Shown piece after piece: positions 18,475 to 28,637 of a DNA stretch of 64,000 bases (positions within the stretch are counted from its first letter, which is position 1; the number at the start of each line of letters is the position of its first letter). Under the pieces are notes generated by a model. The model saw only the letters and a list, made by a program, of their open reading frames with translations, searched no databases and had not been told where the DNA came from. The stretch lies in contig NZ_GL883865.1 of assembly GCF_000205165.1 (NCBI RefSeq), forward strand, positions 1 through 64,000, written 5' to 3'. Made by a program: the position numbers and the translations under genes. This stretch comes from Paraprevotella xylaniphila YIT 11841. Its GTDB lineage: Bacteria; Bacteroidota; Bacteroidia; Bacteroidales; Bacteroidaceae.

Positions 18475-18750
18475 CCCATTGTCTGAAAGCCTATTGACGG
18501 GCTGAAGGATTAGGTGTGCATCTTTCAGCCTGCTGTCATGCAGAAGAGGCCAAATCATTCTGCGCCAAACGAAAAATCGTTCGGCTGAGAATGATTTTTC
18601 GTTTGGCGCAGAAAAAAATAGCGTCATGCCCAAGGCAATGTCCGCCTCTCTACGAAGTAGGGCTGAAACATGGCTGAAAGATGTCCGGATGAAAGTTCAG
18701 CCTATAACCATCTTATTATAAACCTATTATATCAATCCCTGAAGGATGAA
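18451..18750 (+). repeat. MITE-like nested-palindrome repeat, copy 1 (about 300 bp)
   Basis: The ends are inverted: TTCATCTTTCAG (18451-18462) and CTGAAGGATGAA (18739-18750), with one mismatch. The core is a perfect 21-bp-arm palindrome: 18558-18578 pairs with 18593-18613 around a 14-base loop (arm contains TGCGCCAAACGAAAAATC). Shared blocks such as CATCTTTCAGCCT and CTGTCATGCAGAA are also found in copy 2 at 43899-44216. No reading frame fits the element. It fills most of the gap between the small protein gene and the kinase gene. Confidence 0.85.
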
Positions 18751-18799
18751 AGGCAATTTCGTAAAACTCTTGGGGGGAGGGAAGCCGCATGAACTATCC

Positions 18800-20461
18800 T
18801 TAATAATGGAAAGAGCTTCCCCCCACAAACTCACGCAGCAGGGAAGTCGGTGGAATTTCATCGTCTGCCATAGGCACGAAATAGCGCAGGAACTTACGCA
18901 AACGATAAGCCTCGGAATACTCCGGTACATTTTCAGGCACCCTTTCCAATATCGGCAGAGCCTGGTTGCGAATGACCGCCAATTCGAACAACAAAGCACT
19001 GTTGAACATGGCATCGGCCTCCTCCTGATAAGGGAAAATCCATTTGTCTTCTCCCTCGCGTACACTGGGCCAACGGCGGATGGTATCCAAGGCCGAATAG
19101 CCCCGATATTTGTAATCGCGGATGATACGCCGCAACAAACGGTTGTCCGTAGTCGGAATATAATTATGCGCATCCAACAAGATGGTCGTCATGGCCGAGA
19201 CATAAATACGATATTTGTATTGTTCCTCAATCTGGGCTGTCAGCTCAGGATTCAAACCGTGAATACCCTCCAGAATCAGAATCATGTGGTCTTCCAACCG
19301 AAGTTTCTTCCCACTCTTCTCACGCAGACCTGTCTGAAAATTAAAATGAGGCAGTTCCACCTCCTCACCTGCCAACAAAGCCTGCAGTTGACTGTTGAAA
19401 AACGGAAGATCCAAAGCATAGAGCGACTCGAAATCATATTCTCCATGCTCGTCCCGTGGCGTATGTTCCCGATCCAAGAAGTAATCATCCAACGATATGG
19501 GATAAGGTTTTATCCCGTTAGCCATCAACTGAATGGACAAGCGTTTGCTGAATGTCGTCTTCCCACTCGACGACGGGCCGGCTATCAATACCAGTTTCAG
19601 ATTCCGCCTCGACTGTATTTCATCGGCAATACGTACGATCTTCTTTTCCTGTAATGCCTCGGCTACGTTGATCAACTCCGTAGTCCGACCCTCTTGACAA
19701 GCTTTGTTAAAGTCACCTACAGTACCCAGTCCGACAATTTCCTGCCAACGATGATGTTCCCGAAAGATTTCAAGCATTTTCTCCTGATGTACCATCTCCT
19801 CCAGTTCTTCGGGATTCTTCCTGGAGGGAATACGCAACAACAGGCCATCGTAATATTTCATTACGTCAAACACTTTCAACCCTCCCGTCGATGTCAGCAG
19901 CGAACCGTAAAAATAATCCACCGTCTGGTCCAACTGGTAATAATGCGTGTAGATAGCACCGTAACTCTCCAACAACCTCACCTTACTCGTCATTCCCTGA
20001 CGACGGAACATTTCTATCGCGTCCTCCGTAGGACTTTGTATACGATGGAAAGGTATATCGGCATCTACAATTTCACGCATCCGGCGCCAAATGGCCGTCA
20101 CGTCATCCTCTTCTATCGGCCGCCCTATACGCAAGTCGCAATAGTACCCTCTCGATACCGGCGTCTCGATGCGCAACACACACCCGGGAAATAAATCTTT
20201 CACTGCTTTTACCAACACGAAAAAAAGCGAGCGGGTATAAGTACGCATCCCTGAAGATGAAGTGACATCAAGGAACTCCACATCTTTATCATTATAAAAA
20301 CGATAATGAAGTCCTTCCACCTTATTATTGACCTTCGCACTGACCGGTCCGTAAGGCATTTGCAGATTTAACGCATGATAAGCATCCCAAAGTGTACTTC
20401 CGATAGGGAGTTGAAGAGTTTTTTTATTATTTTTGCAACGTATTTTGATTTCTTGTACCAT
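18800..20461 (-). CDS. TGS-domain uridine kinase-like nucleoside kinase
   Basis: A 553-residue protein with an N-terminal TGS/threonyl-tRNA-synthetase-like region (KKTLQLPIGSTLWDAYHAL) and a second synthetase-editing-like part to about residue 190. A C-terminal phosphoribulokinase/uridine kinase domain carries the P-loop GPSSSGKTTFSKRL (295-302), SLDDYFLDREHTPRDE and ILEGIHGLNP. Such fusions are common in Bacteroidetes and Firmicutes and are annotated as nucleoside kinases; the physiological substrate is not certain. Start 20461 (MVQEIKIRCKN) begins the TGS domain; 24 upstream in-frame codons look non-coding. It is transcribed away from the Na/Pi gene across 89 bp. Confidence 0.88.
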   Translation of the reverse strand: MVQEIKIRCKNNKKTLQLPIGSTLWDAYHALNLQMPYGPVSAKVNNKVEGLHYRFYNDKDVEFLDVTSSSGMRTYTRSLFFVLVKAVKDLFPGCVLRIETPVSRGYYCDLRIGRPIEEDDVTAIWRRMREIVDADIPFHRIQSPTEDAIEMFRRQGMTSKVRLLESYGAIYTHYYQLDQTVDYFYGSLLTSTGGLKVFDVMKYYDGLLLRIPSRKNPEELEEMVHQEKMLEIFREHHRWQEIVGLGTVGDFNKACQEGRTTELINVAEALQEKKIVRIADEIQSRRNLKLVLIAGPSSSGKTTFSKRLSIQLMANGIKPYPISLDDYFLDREHTPRDEHGEYDFESLYALDLPFFNSQLQALLAGEEVELPHFNFQTGLREKSGKKLRLEDHMILILEGIHGLNPELTAQIEEQYKYRIYVSAMTTILLDAHNYIPTTDNRLLRRIIRDYKYRGYSALDTIRRWPSVREGEDKWIFPYQEEADAMFNSALLFELAVIRNQALPILERVPENVPEYSEAYRLRKFLRYFVPMADDEIPPTSLLREFVGGSSFHY

Positions 20462-20550
20462 AAAGCTTTTCGGGGATTTGAATAAACACCTTAAAAATAG
20501 GCAATGGGACGGAGAAAACATACTATCATTCACTTATATTTCGACTGTTT

Positions 20551-22239
20551 ATGGTGGTTTTAGCATTTTTAAAACTTTTAGGTTGCCTTGGCCTGCTGAT
20601 GTACGGTACAAGACTCATGGGAGAGAGTCTGCAGCAACTGGCCGGAGACCGGCTCAGACATATTCTCGATTCACTGACCACCAACCGCTTCACGTCATTA
20701 CTCACCGGGGCATTGGTCACAGCCATGATACAGTCTTCCACCGCAGCTTCTCTGATGACCGTTAGTTTCGTACATGCCGGTATGCTCACACTCGTCCAAG
20801 CCCTGCCTATCCTCATGGGAGCATCAGTAGGCAATACATTCATCGCCTGGATTATGGCCGCCGAATTCAATTTCAGCATCAGTAACTACATTTATCCCTT
20901 GATATTAGTGGCGTTTATAATGACCTACTACCGCAAATGGAATGCGTTGGGAAACTCTATCTTCGGCCTATGCTTCATCCTGCTGAGCCTTGGCCTGCTC
21001 TGCCACATGGCAGACGACATGACGCTGACCGGTCCTGACGGTATAGCCCGCTACTTGGCCGTCTCCCATGAGAATTACGGTTCATACGCCATATTGTTAT
21101 TCATTGGTGCCGCCGTCACTTTCGGCGTACAGTCCTCGGCCGTTCTCATGGCCACTTCAATGGCCCTGTGTTCCACCGGCGTATGGTCCATCTATTCCGG
21201 CGTGGCTTTTGTGCTGGGTGAGAATATCGGCCGCGCCATCGTCACTTGCCGTGCGGCATCTTCTGCCGGAACGCCTGCCCGCCGTACGGCTCTCGGACAA
21301 CTGGTTTTCAATCTGAGTGGCGTAACCTGGATGTTTTTGGCCTTTCCTTACTTCGTCAATTTGCTATGTGACTTTATCCATTTCGACCCGACGCAAAAAC
21401 TCATGACGGCCGACAAAAATCTGGCTTACGTTTTGGCAGCCTTTCATACCGGTTTCAATCTTTGCAACGCCGCCCTGTTTATCGGTTTGGTCAACCCTCT
21501 CGAACAACTGGCTACCCGCTGGGTGGCCAAACCACGACACAACGACGAAGAGGAAAGCCAGTTGCGTTTCATTACCAAAGGGATACTCGACACTCCGGAA
21601 CAGTCCATCATGGAAGCCCGTAAGGAAATCATCAACTATGCCGACACCGTCACAAAAATGTTCACACAAACCCGTTTCCTGTTCTCCGTATCCAACGAAA
21701 CGGAATTTAAAAATATTTTCACATTGGTGGAACACTATGAAGACATTTGCGATGAAATGGAAGTAGACATAGCCAACTACTTGAACAAAATCAGTACCGA
21801 AGAGCCATCGGCCGACCTTAAACGTGCCATCTGCGGCATGCTACGCGAAGTGGCCGAAATAGAAAGCATCGGAGACAGTTGCCATCACATCGCCCATACT
21901 GCCCGGAGGAACTACCGAAGCACCCAACAACTCACGGAGAAACAGTTGGAACACATTCACCAAATGTTCCAACTGGCAGAACAAGCACTGGAACAAATGC
22001 GGACCATCTTATCCATCCGGAAAGCCCCGAGAGAGGCTTCCACAGCCTACTATATAGAAAGGGAAATCAATAAATTCCGCAATCAACTGCGTAACCTGAA
22101 TTTTACAGACGTAAACAACGGTGTGTATAATTATCAGACCGGGGCAATGTATATGGATGTCATCAACGAATGCGAACAACTCTCCGACTGTATCCTCAAT
22201 GTAACGGAAGCACGGTTGGAGACCAACACACCGTCCTGA
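20551..22239 (+). CDS. Na/Pi-cotransporter family protein with PhoU-like tail
   Basis: A 562-residue inner-membrane protein. The membrane part (about residues 1-310) holds the two NptA-type inverted repeats with the QSS motifs: ALVTAMIQSSTAASLM near residue 55 and ITFGVQSSAVLMATS-like FGVQSSAVLMATSM near 190. The cytoplasmic remainder (about 345-560) is helical and PhoU-like (TVTKMFTQTRFLF, AEIESIGDSCHHIA). The family moves phosphate with sodium or regulates phosphate uptake. It stands as a single gene with no obvious terminator before the next promoter. Confidence 0.9.
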   Translation: MVVLAFLKLLGCLGLLMYGTRLMGESLQQLAGDRLRHILDSLTTNRFTSLLTGALVTAMIQSSTAASLMTVSFVHAGMLTLVQALPILMGASVGNTFIAWIMAAEFNFSISNYIYPLILVAFIMTYYRKWNALGNSIFGLCFILLSLGLLCHMADDMTLTGPDGIARYLAVSHENYGSYAILLFIGAAVTFGVQSSAVLMATSMALCSTGVWSIYSGVAFVLGENIGRAIVTCRAASSAGTPARRTALGQLVFNLSGVTWMFLAFPYFVNLLCDFIHFDPTQKLMTADKNLAYVLAAFHTGFNLCNAALFIGLVNPLEQLATRWVAKPRHNDEEESQLRFITKGILDTPEQSIMEARKEIINYADTVTKMFTQTRFLFSVSNETEFKNIFTLVEHYEDICDEMEVDIANYLNKISTEEPSADLKRAICGMLREVAEIESIGDSCHHIAHTARRNYRSTQQLTEKQLEHIHQMFQLAEQALEQMRTILSIRKAPREASTAYYIEREINKFRNQLRNLNFTDVNNGVYNYQTGAMYMDVINECEQLSDCILNVTEARLETNTPS

Positions 22240-22299
22240 ACAGAAGAACTCTTCCCCCTCCGTTTATCGTTTTATGACAGGCAAATAAAAGCAACAAAA

Positions 22300-22331
22300 T
22301 TTGTTTTTCCACATTAAACACATTACTTTTG
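22300..22331 (+). promoter_or_regulatory. Promoter of the LuxR-type regulator
   Basis: TTTG at 22300-22303, 20-bp spacer, TACTTTTG at 22324-22331, 34 bases before the ATG at 22366. Close to the Bacteroidetes consensus. Confidence 0.8.
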
Positions 22332-22365
22332 CGAAGTAAATTTATTAACCTAATCATTTATCATC

Positions 22366-23121
22366 ATGGATAATTATAAAACCCTTCTTAATAGTTTTGC
22401 CATCACCGAGGAAATCAGTGAAGACCAATACACCCAATTGGAAGATTTGACAACTGGCGTCAGAGCCAATACATATATTTCACCGGGAAGTTACTACATT
22501 ATTGATTTCTATAAAATGGAATTTTACCATGTGTTCGAAAACCATTGCTTTTTATGCGGATACACACCACAAGAAGTCCGGCGTATGGGATTTGACTTTT
22601 ACCTCAAGTGTATCCCCAAAAACGAAGCCCCCATGTTATTTGAAATCACACGTGCGGGATTTGAGCGTTTCAACCAACTGCCGGAACAAGACAAAATGGA
22701 GTATTCCCTCTATTACAACTTCCATTTGAAGAAAGAAAGCTTCAAAATCCTGGTCAACCAAAGAATCGCTCCATTAAAGCTCTGCCATGGTAAATTATGG
22801 TTGGCCCTTTGTGTAATGACCCCTGCAGCATGTAATGAAACAGGAAGAGTGTTCCTTCGCAAACACCAAGGTATCCCCTCTGCATTTTTCTATTCCCTGA
22901 AAGAAAAAGCATGGTCGGAATTTACTTTCATCACCTTGAGCGAAATAGAAAAACAAGTCATCTTCTGCGGCTTAAAAGGCATGTCCCTCCAAGAAACAGC
23001 TGAAGAAATATGCCGGGGAGTTGACGCTGTCAAGAAAGTCCGGCGTAACCTGTTAAAAAAAAGCGGAACAAAAAATTTCAGAAGTTTCTGCCAACTCTGC
23101 CTCCAACACCATTTGATATAG
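22366..23121 (+). CDS. PAS-like sensor/LuxR-type HTH regulator
   Basis: A 251-residue protein. The N-terminal half resembles a PAS sensor (YYIIDFYKMEFYHVFENHCF, GYTPQEVRRMGFDFYLKCI). The C-terminal 65 residues form a LuxR/GerE-type helix-turn-helix (LSEIEKQVIFCGLKGMSLQE, then TAEEICRGVDAVKKVRRNLL). It has its own promoter and terminator and sits 190 bp upstream of the glycopeptide cluster in the same direction. It may control that cluster, but such stand-alone regulators are common and the link is only positional. Confidence 0.8.
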   Translation: MDNYKTLLNSFAITEEISEDQYTQLEDLTTGVRANTYISPGSYYIIDFYKMEFYHVFENHCFLCGYTPQEVRRMGFDFYLKCIPKNEAPMLFEITRAGFERFNQLPEQDKMEYSLYYNFHLKKESFKILVNQRIAPLKLCHGKLWLALCVMTPAACNETGRVFLRKHQGIPSAFFYSLKEKAWSEFTFITLSEIEKQVIFCGLKGMSLQETAEEICRGVDAVKKVRRNLLKKSGTKNFRSFCQLCLQHHLI

Positions 23122-23148
23122 TGCCGACGACAACGTTCTTCCCCTTCC

Positions 23149-23191
23149 GGCCTGTGCCTTCCGATGAAAGCACAGGCCTTTTCATTCTTTT
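23149..23191 (+). terminator. Intrinsic terminator after the regulator gene
   Basis: Perfect 9-bp stem GGCCTGTGC (23149-23157) / GCACAGGCC (23170-23178), 12-base loop, then TTTTCATTCTTTT. Confidence 0.85.
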
Positions 23192-23281
23192 CCCGGTCAA
23201 AAAATTACCCTTTTGGATAAAAATAAGACTTCATACAGTCATTTTTTTCCGAAACATTCCTTCCATCCTTGTTTTTATTCC

Positions 23282-23289
23282 TACATTTG
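23282..23289 (+). promoter_or_regulatory. Probable -7 box of the glyco-RiPP cluster
   Basis: TACATTTG, 22 bases before the ATG of the epimerase gene. No good TTTG lies at the expected distance upstream, so the promoter may need an activator. Confidence 0.5.
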
Positions 23290-23311
23290 GACTAACCAAA
23301 ACGGAGGTATC

Positions 23312-24276
<965 letters not shown>

Positions 24277-24280
<4 letters not shown>

Positions 24281-26691
24281 ACAAGCACGTCCCTTCCATA
24301 TCCGTCTGCATGGTGACTTACAATGCGTCACCGTTCTTGCGTGAATGCTTGGACAGCATCCTGTCCCAGACATTCTCCGATTATGAACTGCTGATTGTGG
24401 ACGATGGCTCCACAGATGATACTGTGGATATTATCCGTTCTTATCCGGACAGAAGAATCCGGCTCATTCGTCACCGGCACGACTATATTGCCTCCCTGAA
24501 CCTTCTGTACAACAATGCACTCGGCAAATACATTGCCCGTATGGATGCGGACGACATAATGGTCAGCGACCGTTTACAGGCTCAATACGAATATATGGAA
24601 GCGCACCCCGAAACCGACATCTTGGGCGGGCACATGCACTGTTTCAATGCCGGGGAGTACGATTGCATCCTGCCTGCGGGCACGGACATCACCATGCCTC
24701 AAATGCTAGAACAATGCTATGTAGCCAATCCCACGTCTTTCATCCGCAGGTCAAGTTGGGTGTCGCACCACCTGTCCTACCGTAGCGAAGGCATTTACGC
24801 CGAAGACTACAACCTGTGGTTGGATGCCCTGTTGGGCGGATTGCGTATCCGCAATCTGGACAAGATTGTGGTACACTACCGTTTCAATCCTGAACAAATC
24901 AGTTGTAAGTATAAGGAAATCCAAGCAGCCCACGCCATGGCCTTGAAGGACAAATACGGCCGGTTATGGGCCGAAAAGGAACAAGCCGTAGCACTCGAAG
25001 AGGTGGAAATTCCCCTCAGCAATCTCCCGCTTACCGTGGTCATACCTTTTTATAATGAAAGGGAAGAGGTGGGGAACACTTTGGAGAGCATCCGGCAGAC
25101 CGTCGGGGACGAAGTGGAGGTCATTCTCGTGGACGACTGTTCCGATGATGGATGGGACTATGTCGCCTGCGCCCGGCAATACGGGGCGCATTACATCCGT
25201 AACTCCATCCGCATCGGGGCGGCCGCAGCCAAGGAAAAAGGCATCCGCAGCGCACGTAGCCCTTACTTCCTCCTGTTGGATGCCCACATGCGTTTCTACA
25301 TCTCCGGCTGGCACCGGATTCTGTTACGCCTTTTGCAGGAAAACGACCATCGTTTGCTTTGCTGCCAGACCCGCGTCCTGCAAAAGGGAGAGGGCCGGAT
25401 AAAAGACACGACGGACATCCGCACTTTTGGGGCATACCTGTCTTTCCACGGAGGCGAGACCATCCCTTCCGTTTCATGGCTTTGCCGCGAGAAGGCCCTT
25501 CATCTTACGGACAACCGGATTCCTTGTATTCTCGGTGCAGGATATGCCGGGAGCAAAACCTATTGGGACAAGCTGAAAGGTTTCCAAGGATTGGTACATT
25601 ACGGCTGCGAGGAACTCTATGTAAGCCTGAAGGCGTGGTTGGAGGGCGGAGGCTGCCGCCTTGTGCCGGAAGTGGAAATCGGCCATATCTATAAAGACCG
25701 GTTCTCCTACACCGTCTATCCATCGCAAATCCTGTACAATTATTTGTTTGTGGCCGAGGTGCTCTTCCCCACCTCATTGAAGTGCAAGACATTCGCGTTG
25801 GCCTGGTTGCGGAACGGGGATGCCTACGGAAAAGCCCTGAAATGGATGGAATGGTACAAGGCACGCAACGAAGGACTGAAATCCTTTTTCCGTACCTTCC
25901 AAGGACATGACTGGCCTTTCGTAATGGGCATCAACCGGCAGGTCAGCCGGGAGATGGAGAAAGAAATCGACCGGAAGTCCACCTCCTTGGCGCATATCGT
26001 ATCAGCGTGCCTAACCCGTTGCAGGCAAGTATCCACCTATGGGCTGATGGACGGACTGACGGGATACGTCCTGCTGTTTTGGACTTACTTCCGCTATTCC
26101 GGCGAAACACGTTATGAAGACGAAGCCACGGAGTGTTTCAACCGAGTATGCGAAGAAATCCCCAAGGGAGAACTGCCGTTGACTTTCCGAAACGGGATAT
26201 TCGGTATCGGTTGGGCTTTCATCTACCTGTGGGAACAAGGGTATGTGACGTATGAGGAAGTAGAAGAGGAATTGGCAGAGGCTGACCGCCGTGCCTTGTC
26301 GCTGTCTCCCCTGCGCCTTACGGATTTGTCCCTCGAAACCGGTTTGGGCGGCCTGTTGCTTTATCTCACCGCCCGGATAGGCCATCAAAAGAGGATGCAC
26401 GTTCCCGTCACATTTCCGGAGACCTATATCCACGAAACGGTGGAAGCCGCGAAAGCGGCCTTGGCAGTCCGTCCGGAAAAGCCGGACGCCCGTTGGGTGT
26501 CCGTGCTGATGTTGGCCGCCTTGTTAGAGCAAGACGATTGGGCTACCCTCCCGTTGCTCGTCAGTGATATTACGGATGTGCCCGATTTCCTTCCCAAGGA
26601 CGAAGCATTTTGGACAGACGGCCTGTCGGGCGTAGCCGGTTATGCGTTGAATTTAATTCACTTTAAAAATATATGCCATGAAGTTGAGTAA
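24277..26691 (+). CDS. Fusion: GT2, GalNAc-transferase-like GT and LanC-like domain
   Basis: An 804-residue, apparently cytosolic protein with three parts. Residues about 4-225 form a GT2 domain ([33 protein letters not shown]). Residues about 250-490 form a second GT-A domain ([77 protein letters not shown]). Its DAH, gating and acceptor-end motifs resemble polypeptide GalNAc-transferases (GT27). Residues about 590-800 are LanC-like alpha-toroid ([39 protein letters not shown]) but lack the Cys-Cys-His zinc ligands. It probably glycosylates the Ser/Thr-rich precursor, with the LanC-like part binding the leader or holding substrate. The 3' end overlaps the radical SAM gene by 14 bases. Confidence 0.82.
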
Positions 26692-27976
26692 GTATTCTTT
26701 TGTCATCAAGAGAGGTTCTGATTACGTTTTGTACAATTGTTGGACGGAAAAGATGGCCGTGTTGGAAGACCGGTTGAGAGAATGGTTGGAATCCGGTGAT
26801 GTAGACCACATCCAAGACATCCATCCTGAATTTTACGACTACCTGCTTCGGGAACAGTTCATTGTGGACAATGAAGTGAACGAAGCCGAAGAAGTCATCA
26901 AGAAGTGGAAGGAAGAAGAGGGAAGGGAAGACTGTTTAAGCCTTATGGTCAATTCCACTTTGGATTGTAATGTGCGTTGTTGGTATTGCTACGAAAAGCA
27001 TCGTGCAAATACAGATTTGACATCGGAAACGGTGTCATCCATACTCAAATTAATTCATAAGAGAATCACAACCCCCAAACTAAAAAGTGTACATATATCA
27101 TTTTTTGGAGGTGAACCTTTATTGAACTTTGAAAAGACGGTTTTTCCGCTACTCATTCAAATAGATAAAATGTGTCACGCTGAAAATAAACAGTTCGCAG
27201 TTTCTTTTGTTAGTAACTCTTATCTGCTTTCAGAGGAGATTGTAAATAAGGTTCACTCTTTGCATTTGGCTCAGCCTATGACTGTACAAATCACTTTGGA
27301 TGGAAATGAAGAAATACATAATAAGACCCGGCATTTAGCATCAGGGGAGGGAACGTACGCAAGAATCCTTTCCAATATGCGCATGGCAGTAAACAAAGAT
27401 GTGCAAATTACGTTGCGTTTCAATTGTACAGGAAATAACGTGCGAACATTTGTTGATGTTTTAGCTGACCTAAAAAACTGGTCAACTGAAGAGAAATCGA
27501 AAATACGGATTGATTTGCAACAAGTCTGGCAAGACACACCGCGAACCGATGTTGACATGCAGGTTGAATTCAAGAAAATCCGGGAACTTTTTATGAAAGA
27601 AGGGTTTTATGTCAATGAGGTAAGAGCAGTGAGTCCATCTCGTTGCTATGGAGACCATGCAAACCATTTTATTGTTAACTATAATGGAGATTTATACAAG
27701 TGCTCAGCGCGCGACTTTACAAAAGAAAACAGGGAAGGGGTCTTGACATCTGACGGTGATTTGGAATGGAATGAAAAAAGGGCGGTACGAGAAAGAATCA
27801 AATATGGTAATGCTGCTTGTATAGCTTGCCGGATTTATCCCCTGTGTCACGGAGGATGCAGTCAAGGGAAATTAGAACAGCAGGGTGTCAATGGATGCAT
27901 CAAGCATTATACAGAACTTAACAAAGTAAAAATAGTTAGGGATAGAGTAGAGTTCCTATTGGAACGTTTTGTGTAA
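26678..27976 (+). CDS. Radical SAM/SPASM peptide maturase
   Basis: A 432-residue enzyme. A leader-binding-like N-terminal domain (1-80) is followed by the radical SAM cluster motif CxxxCxxC (Cys97, Cys101, Cys104 in DCNVRCWYCYEKH), FFGGEPLLNFE (SAM-binding GGEP), and a C-terminal SPASM region with Cys in PSRCYGDH, LYKCSARD and CIACRIYPLCHGGCSQGK for extra FeS clusters. Enzymes of this layout make thioether or C-C crosslinks in RiPP precursors. The two small Cys-rich genes directly downstream are the evident substrates. From about codon 90 onward the gene is more AT-rich than its neighbours. Confidence 0.92.
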   Translation: MKLSKYSFVIKRGSDYVLYNCWTEKMAVLEDRLREWLESGDVDHIQDIHPEFYDYLLREQFIVDNEVNEAEEVIKKWKEEEGREDCLSLMVNSTLDCNVRCWYCYEKHRANTDLTSETVSSILKLIHKRITTPKLKSVHISFFGGEPLLNFEKTVFPLLIQIDKMCHAENKQFAVSFVSNSYLLSEEIVNKVHSLHLAQPMTVQITLDGNEEIHNKTRHLASGEGTYARILSNMRMAVNKDVQITLRFNCTGNNVRTFVDVLADLKNWSTEEKSKIRIDLQQVWQDTPRTDVDMQVEFKKIRELFMKEGFYVNEVRAVSPSRCYGDHANHFIVNYNGDLYKCSARDFTKENREGVLTSDGDLEWNEKRAVRERIKYGNAACIACRIYPLCHGGCSQGKLEQQGVNGCIKHYTELNKVKIVRDRVEFLLERFV

Positions 27977-27995
27977 CCATTTAAAGCAGTGCGTT

Positions 27996-28193
27996 ATGGA
28001 AGAAAAGAAGAAACTGCTAAAAACACTTTTAAAAAGTGGATTTAGCCCCCTTGAAATCAGCAAAGAGGGAAAACTACAAGGTGGATTCGGAGAAGTAAAT
28101 CCAAATGGGAATTGTGGCGATTGTAATTGTCCACCGGTAAACGGCATATGCCCCGTCAATGGGAATTGCGAAGAATGCCCTTTTGTAAAATGA
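27996..28193 (+). CDS. RiPP precursor peptide A (GG leader, six core Cys)
   Basis: A 65-residue peptide. The leader (1-30) is basic then mixed, MEEKKKLLKTLLKSGFSPLE, and ends KLQGG, a double-glycine site for a C39 peptidase. The 35-residue core begins FGEVNPNGNCGDCNC and holds Cys at 40, 43, 45, 52, 58 and 61, with PVNG/VNGNC repeats. The start at 27996 aligns with the second precursor; nine in-frame codons upstream read into the radical SAM gene end. It follows the maturase by 19 bases. The mature product is probably crosslinked at Cys and possibly glycosylated. Confidence 0.85.
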   Translation: MEEKKKLLKTLLKSGFSPLEISKEGKLQGGFGEVNPNGNCGDCNCPPVNGICPVNGNCEECPFVK

Positions 28194-28247
28194 ATCGTAA
28201 AAATGAAAGTTCCTAATGGAACATTATGTCTAATTAAAATCAACGTC

Positions 28248-28574
28248 ATGAAAGAGAGAAAGAAATCTCTGAAAACGCTCTTAGAGGGTGATTTCAGGCC
28301 GCTTGGAGAGAGTAAAGAAGGTAAACTGCGTGGAGGATTTGGGGTGTTGGATGCCAATGGCAATTGTGGAAATTGCACTTGTGAGACTAACGGCTCCTGT
28401 CCCACCAACAGCACTTGTACCACAAACAGTAGCTGTGACAACAACAGTAACTGTCCCAATTGCTCGTGTACGAATAATTCTACTTGTCCGTCAAATTCCA
28501 GTTGCCCCAATAGCGGAACAACCACATCAGCACCTTCACAACCAAATGCTTTTGGCATGATGGGATTCTTCTAA
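28248..28574 (+). CDS. RiPP precursor peptide B (GG leader, Cys hexad repeat)
   Basis: A 108-residue peptide. Its leader MKERKKSLKTLLEGDFRPLG...KLRGG aligns with that of peptide A over all 30 residues. The core starts FGVLDANGNCGNCTC and continues as a repeat with Cys every six residues (45, 51, 57, 63, 69, then 74, 80, 86), pattern C-x-x-N-(S/G)-x, 11 Cys in all. A TTTSAPSQPN stretch and a hydrophobic follower AFGMMGFF end it. It is rich in Asn, Ser and Thr with no Lys or Arg in the core. The repeat suggests repeated crosslinks, and the Ser/Thr are candidate sugar sites. Start 28248 is chosen by alignment with peptide A. Confidence 0.87.
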   Translation: MKERKKSLKTLLEGDFRPLGESKEGKLRGGFGVLDANGNCGNCTCETNGSCPTNSTCTTNSSCDNNSNCPNCSCTNNSTCPSNSSCPNSGTTTSAPSQPNAFGMMGFF

Positions 28575-28591
28575 CAGTATGTTAAAAACTT

Positions 28592-28621
28592 AATAGGAGT
28601 GGACATAGTTCCATTCCTATT
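28592..28621 (+). promoter_or_regulatory. Hairpin between precursor B and the barrel gene
   Basis: 12-bp stem AATAGGAGTGGA (28592-28603) / TCCATTCCTATT (28610-28621) with one G-T wobble and a 6-base loop, but no T-run after it. It may stabilise the precursor mRNA 3' end or partly stop transcription, so that precursors are made in excess over the large downstream proteins. Confidence 0.6.
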
Positions 28622-28637
28622 CTAAAATCTAAGAAAA

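Noticed and set aside
18746-19654. Rightward 302-codon open frame opposite the uridine kinase-like gene
   Set aside because: Shadow of the kinase gene, which has clear P-loop and TGS motifs on the other strand.
28404-28505. Cys/Asn/Ser repeat as a non-coding satellite
   Set aside because: It keeps one reading frame, has a matched leader with a GG site and lies next to a maturase, so it is a precursor core.
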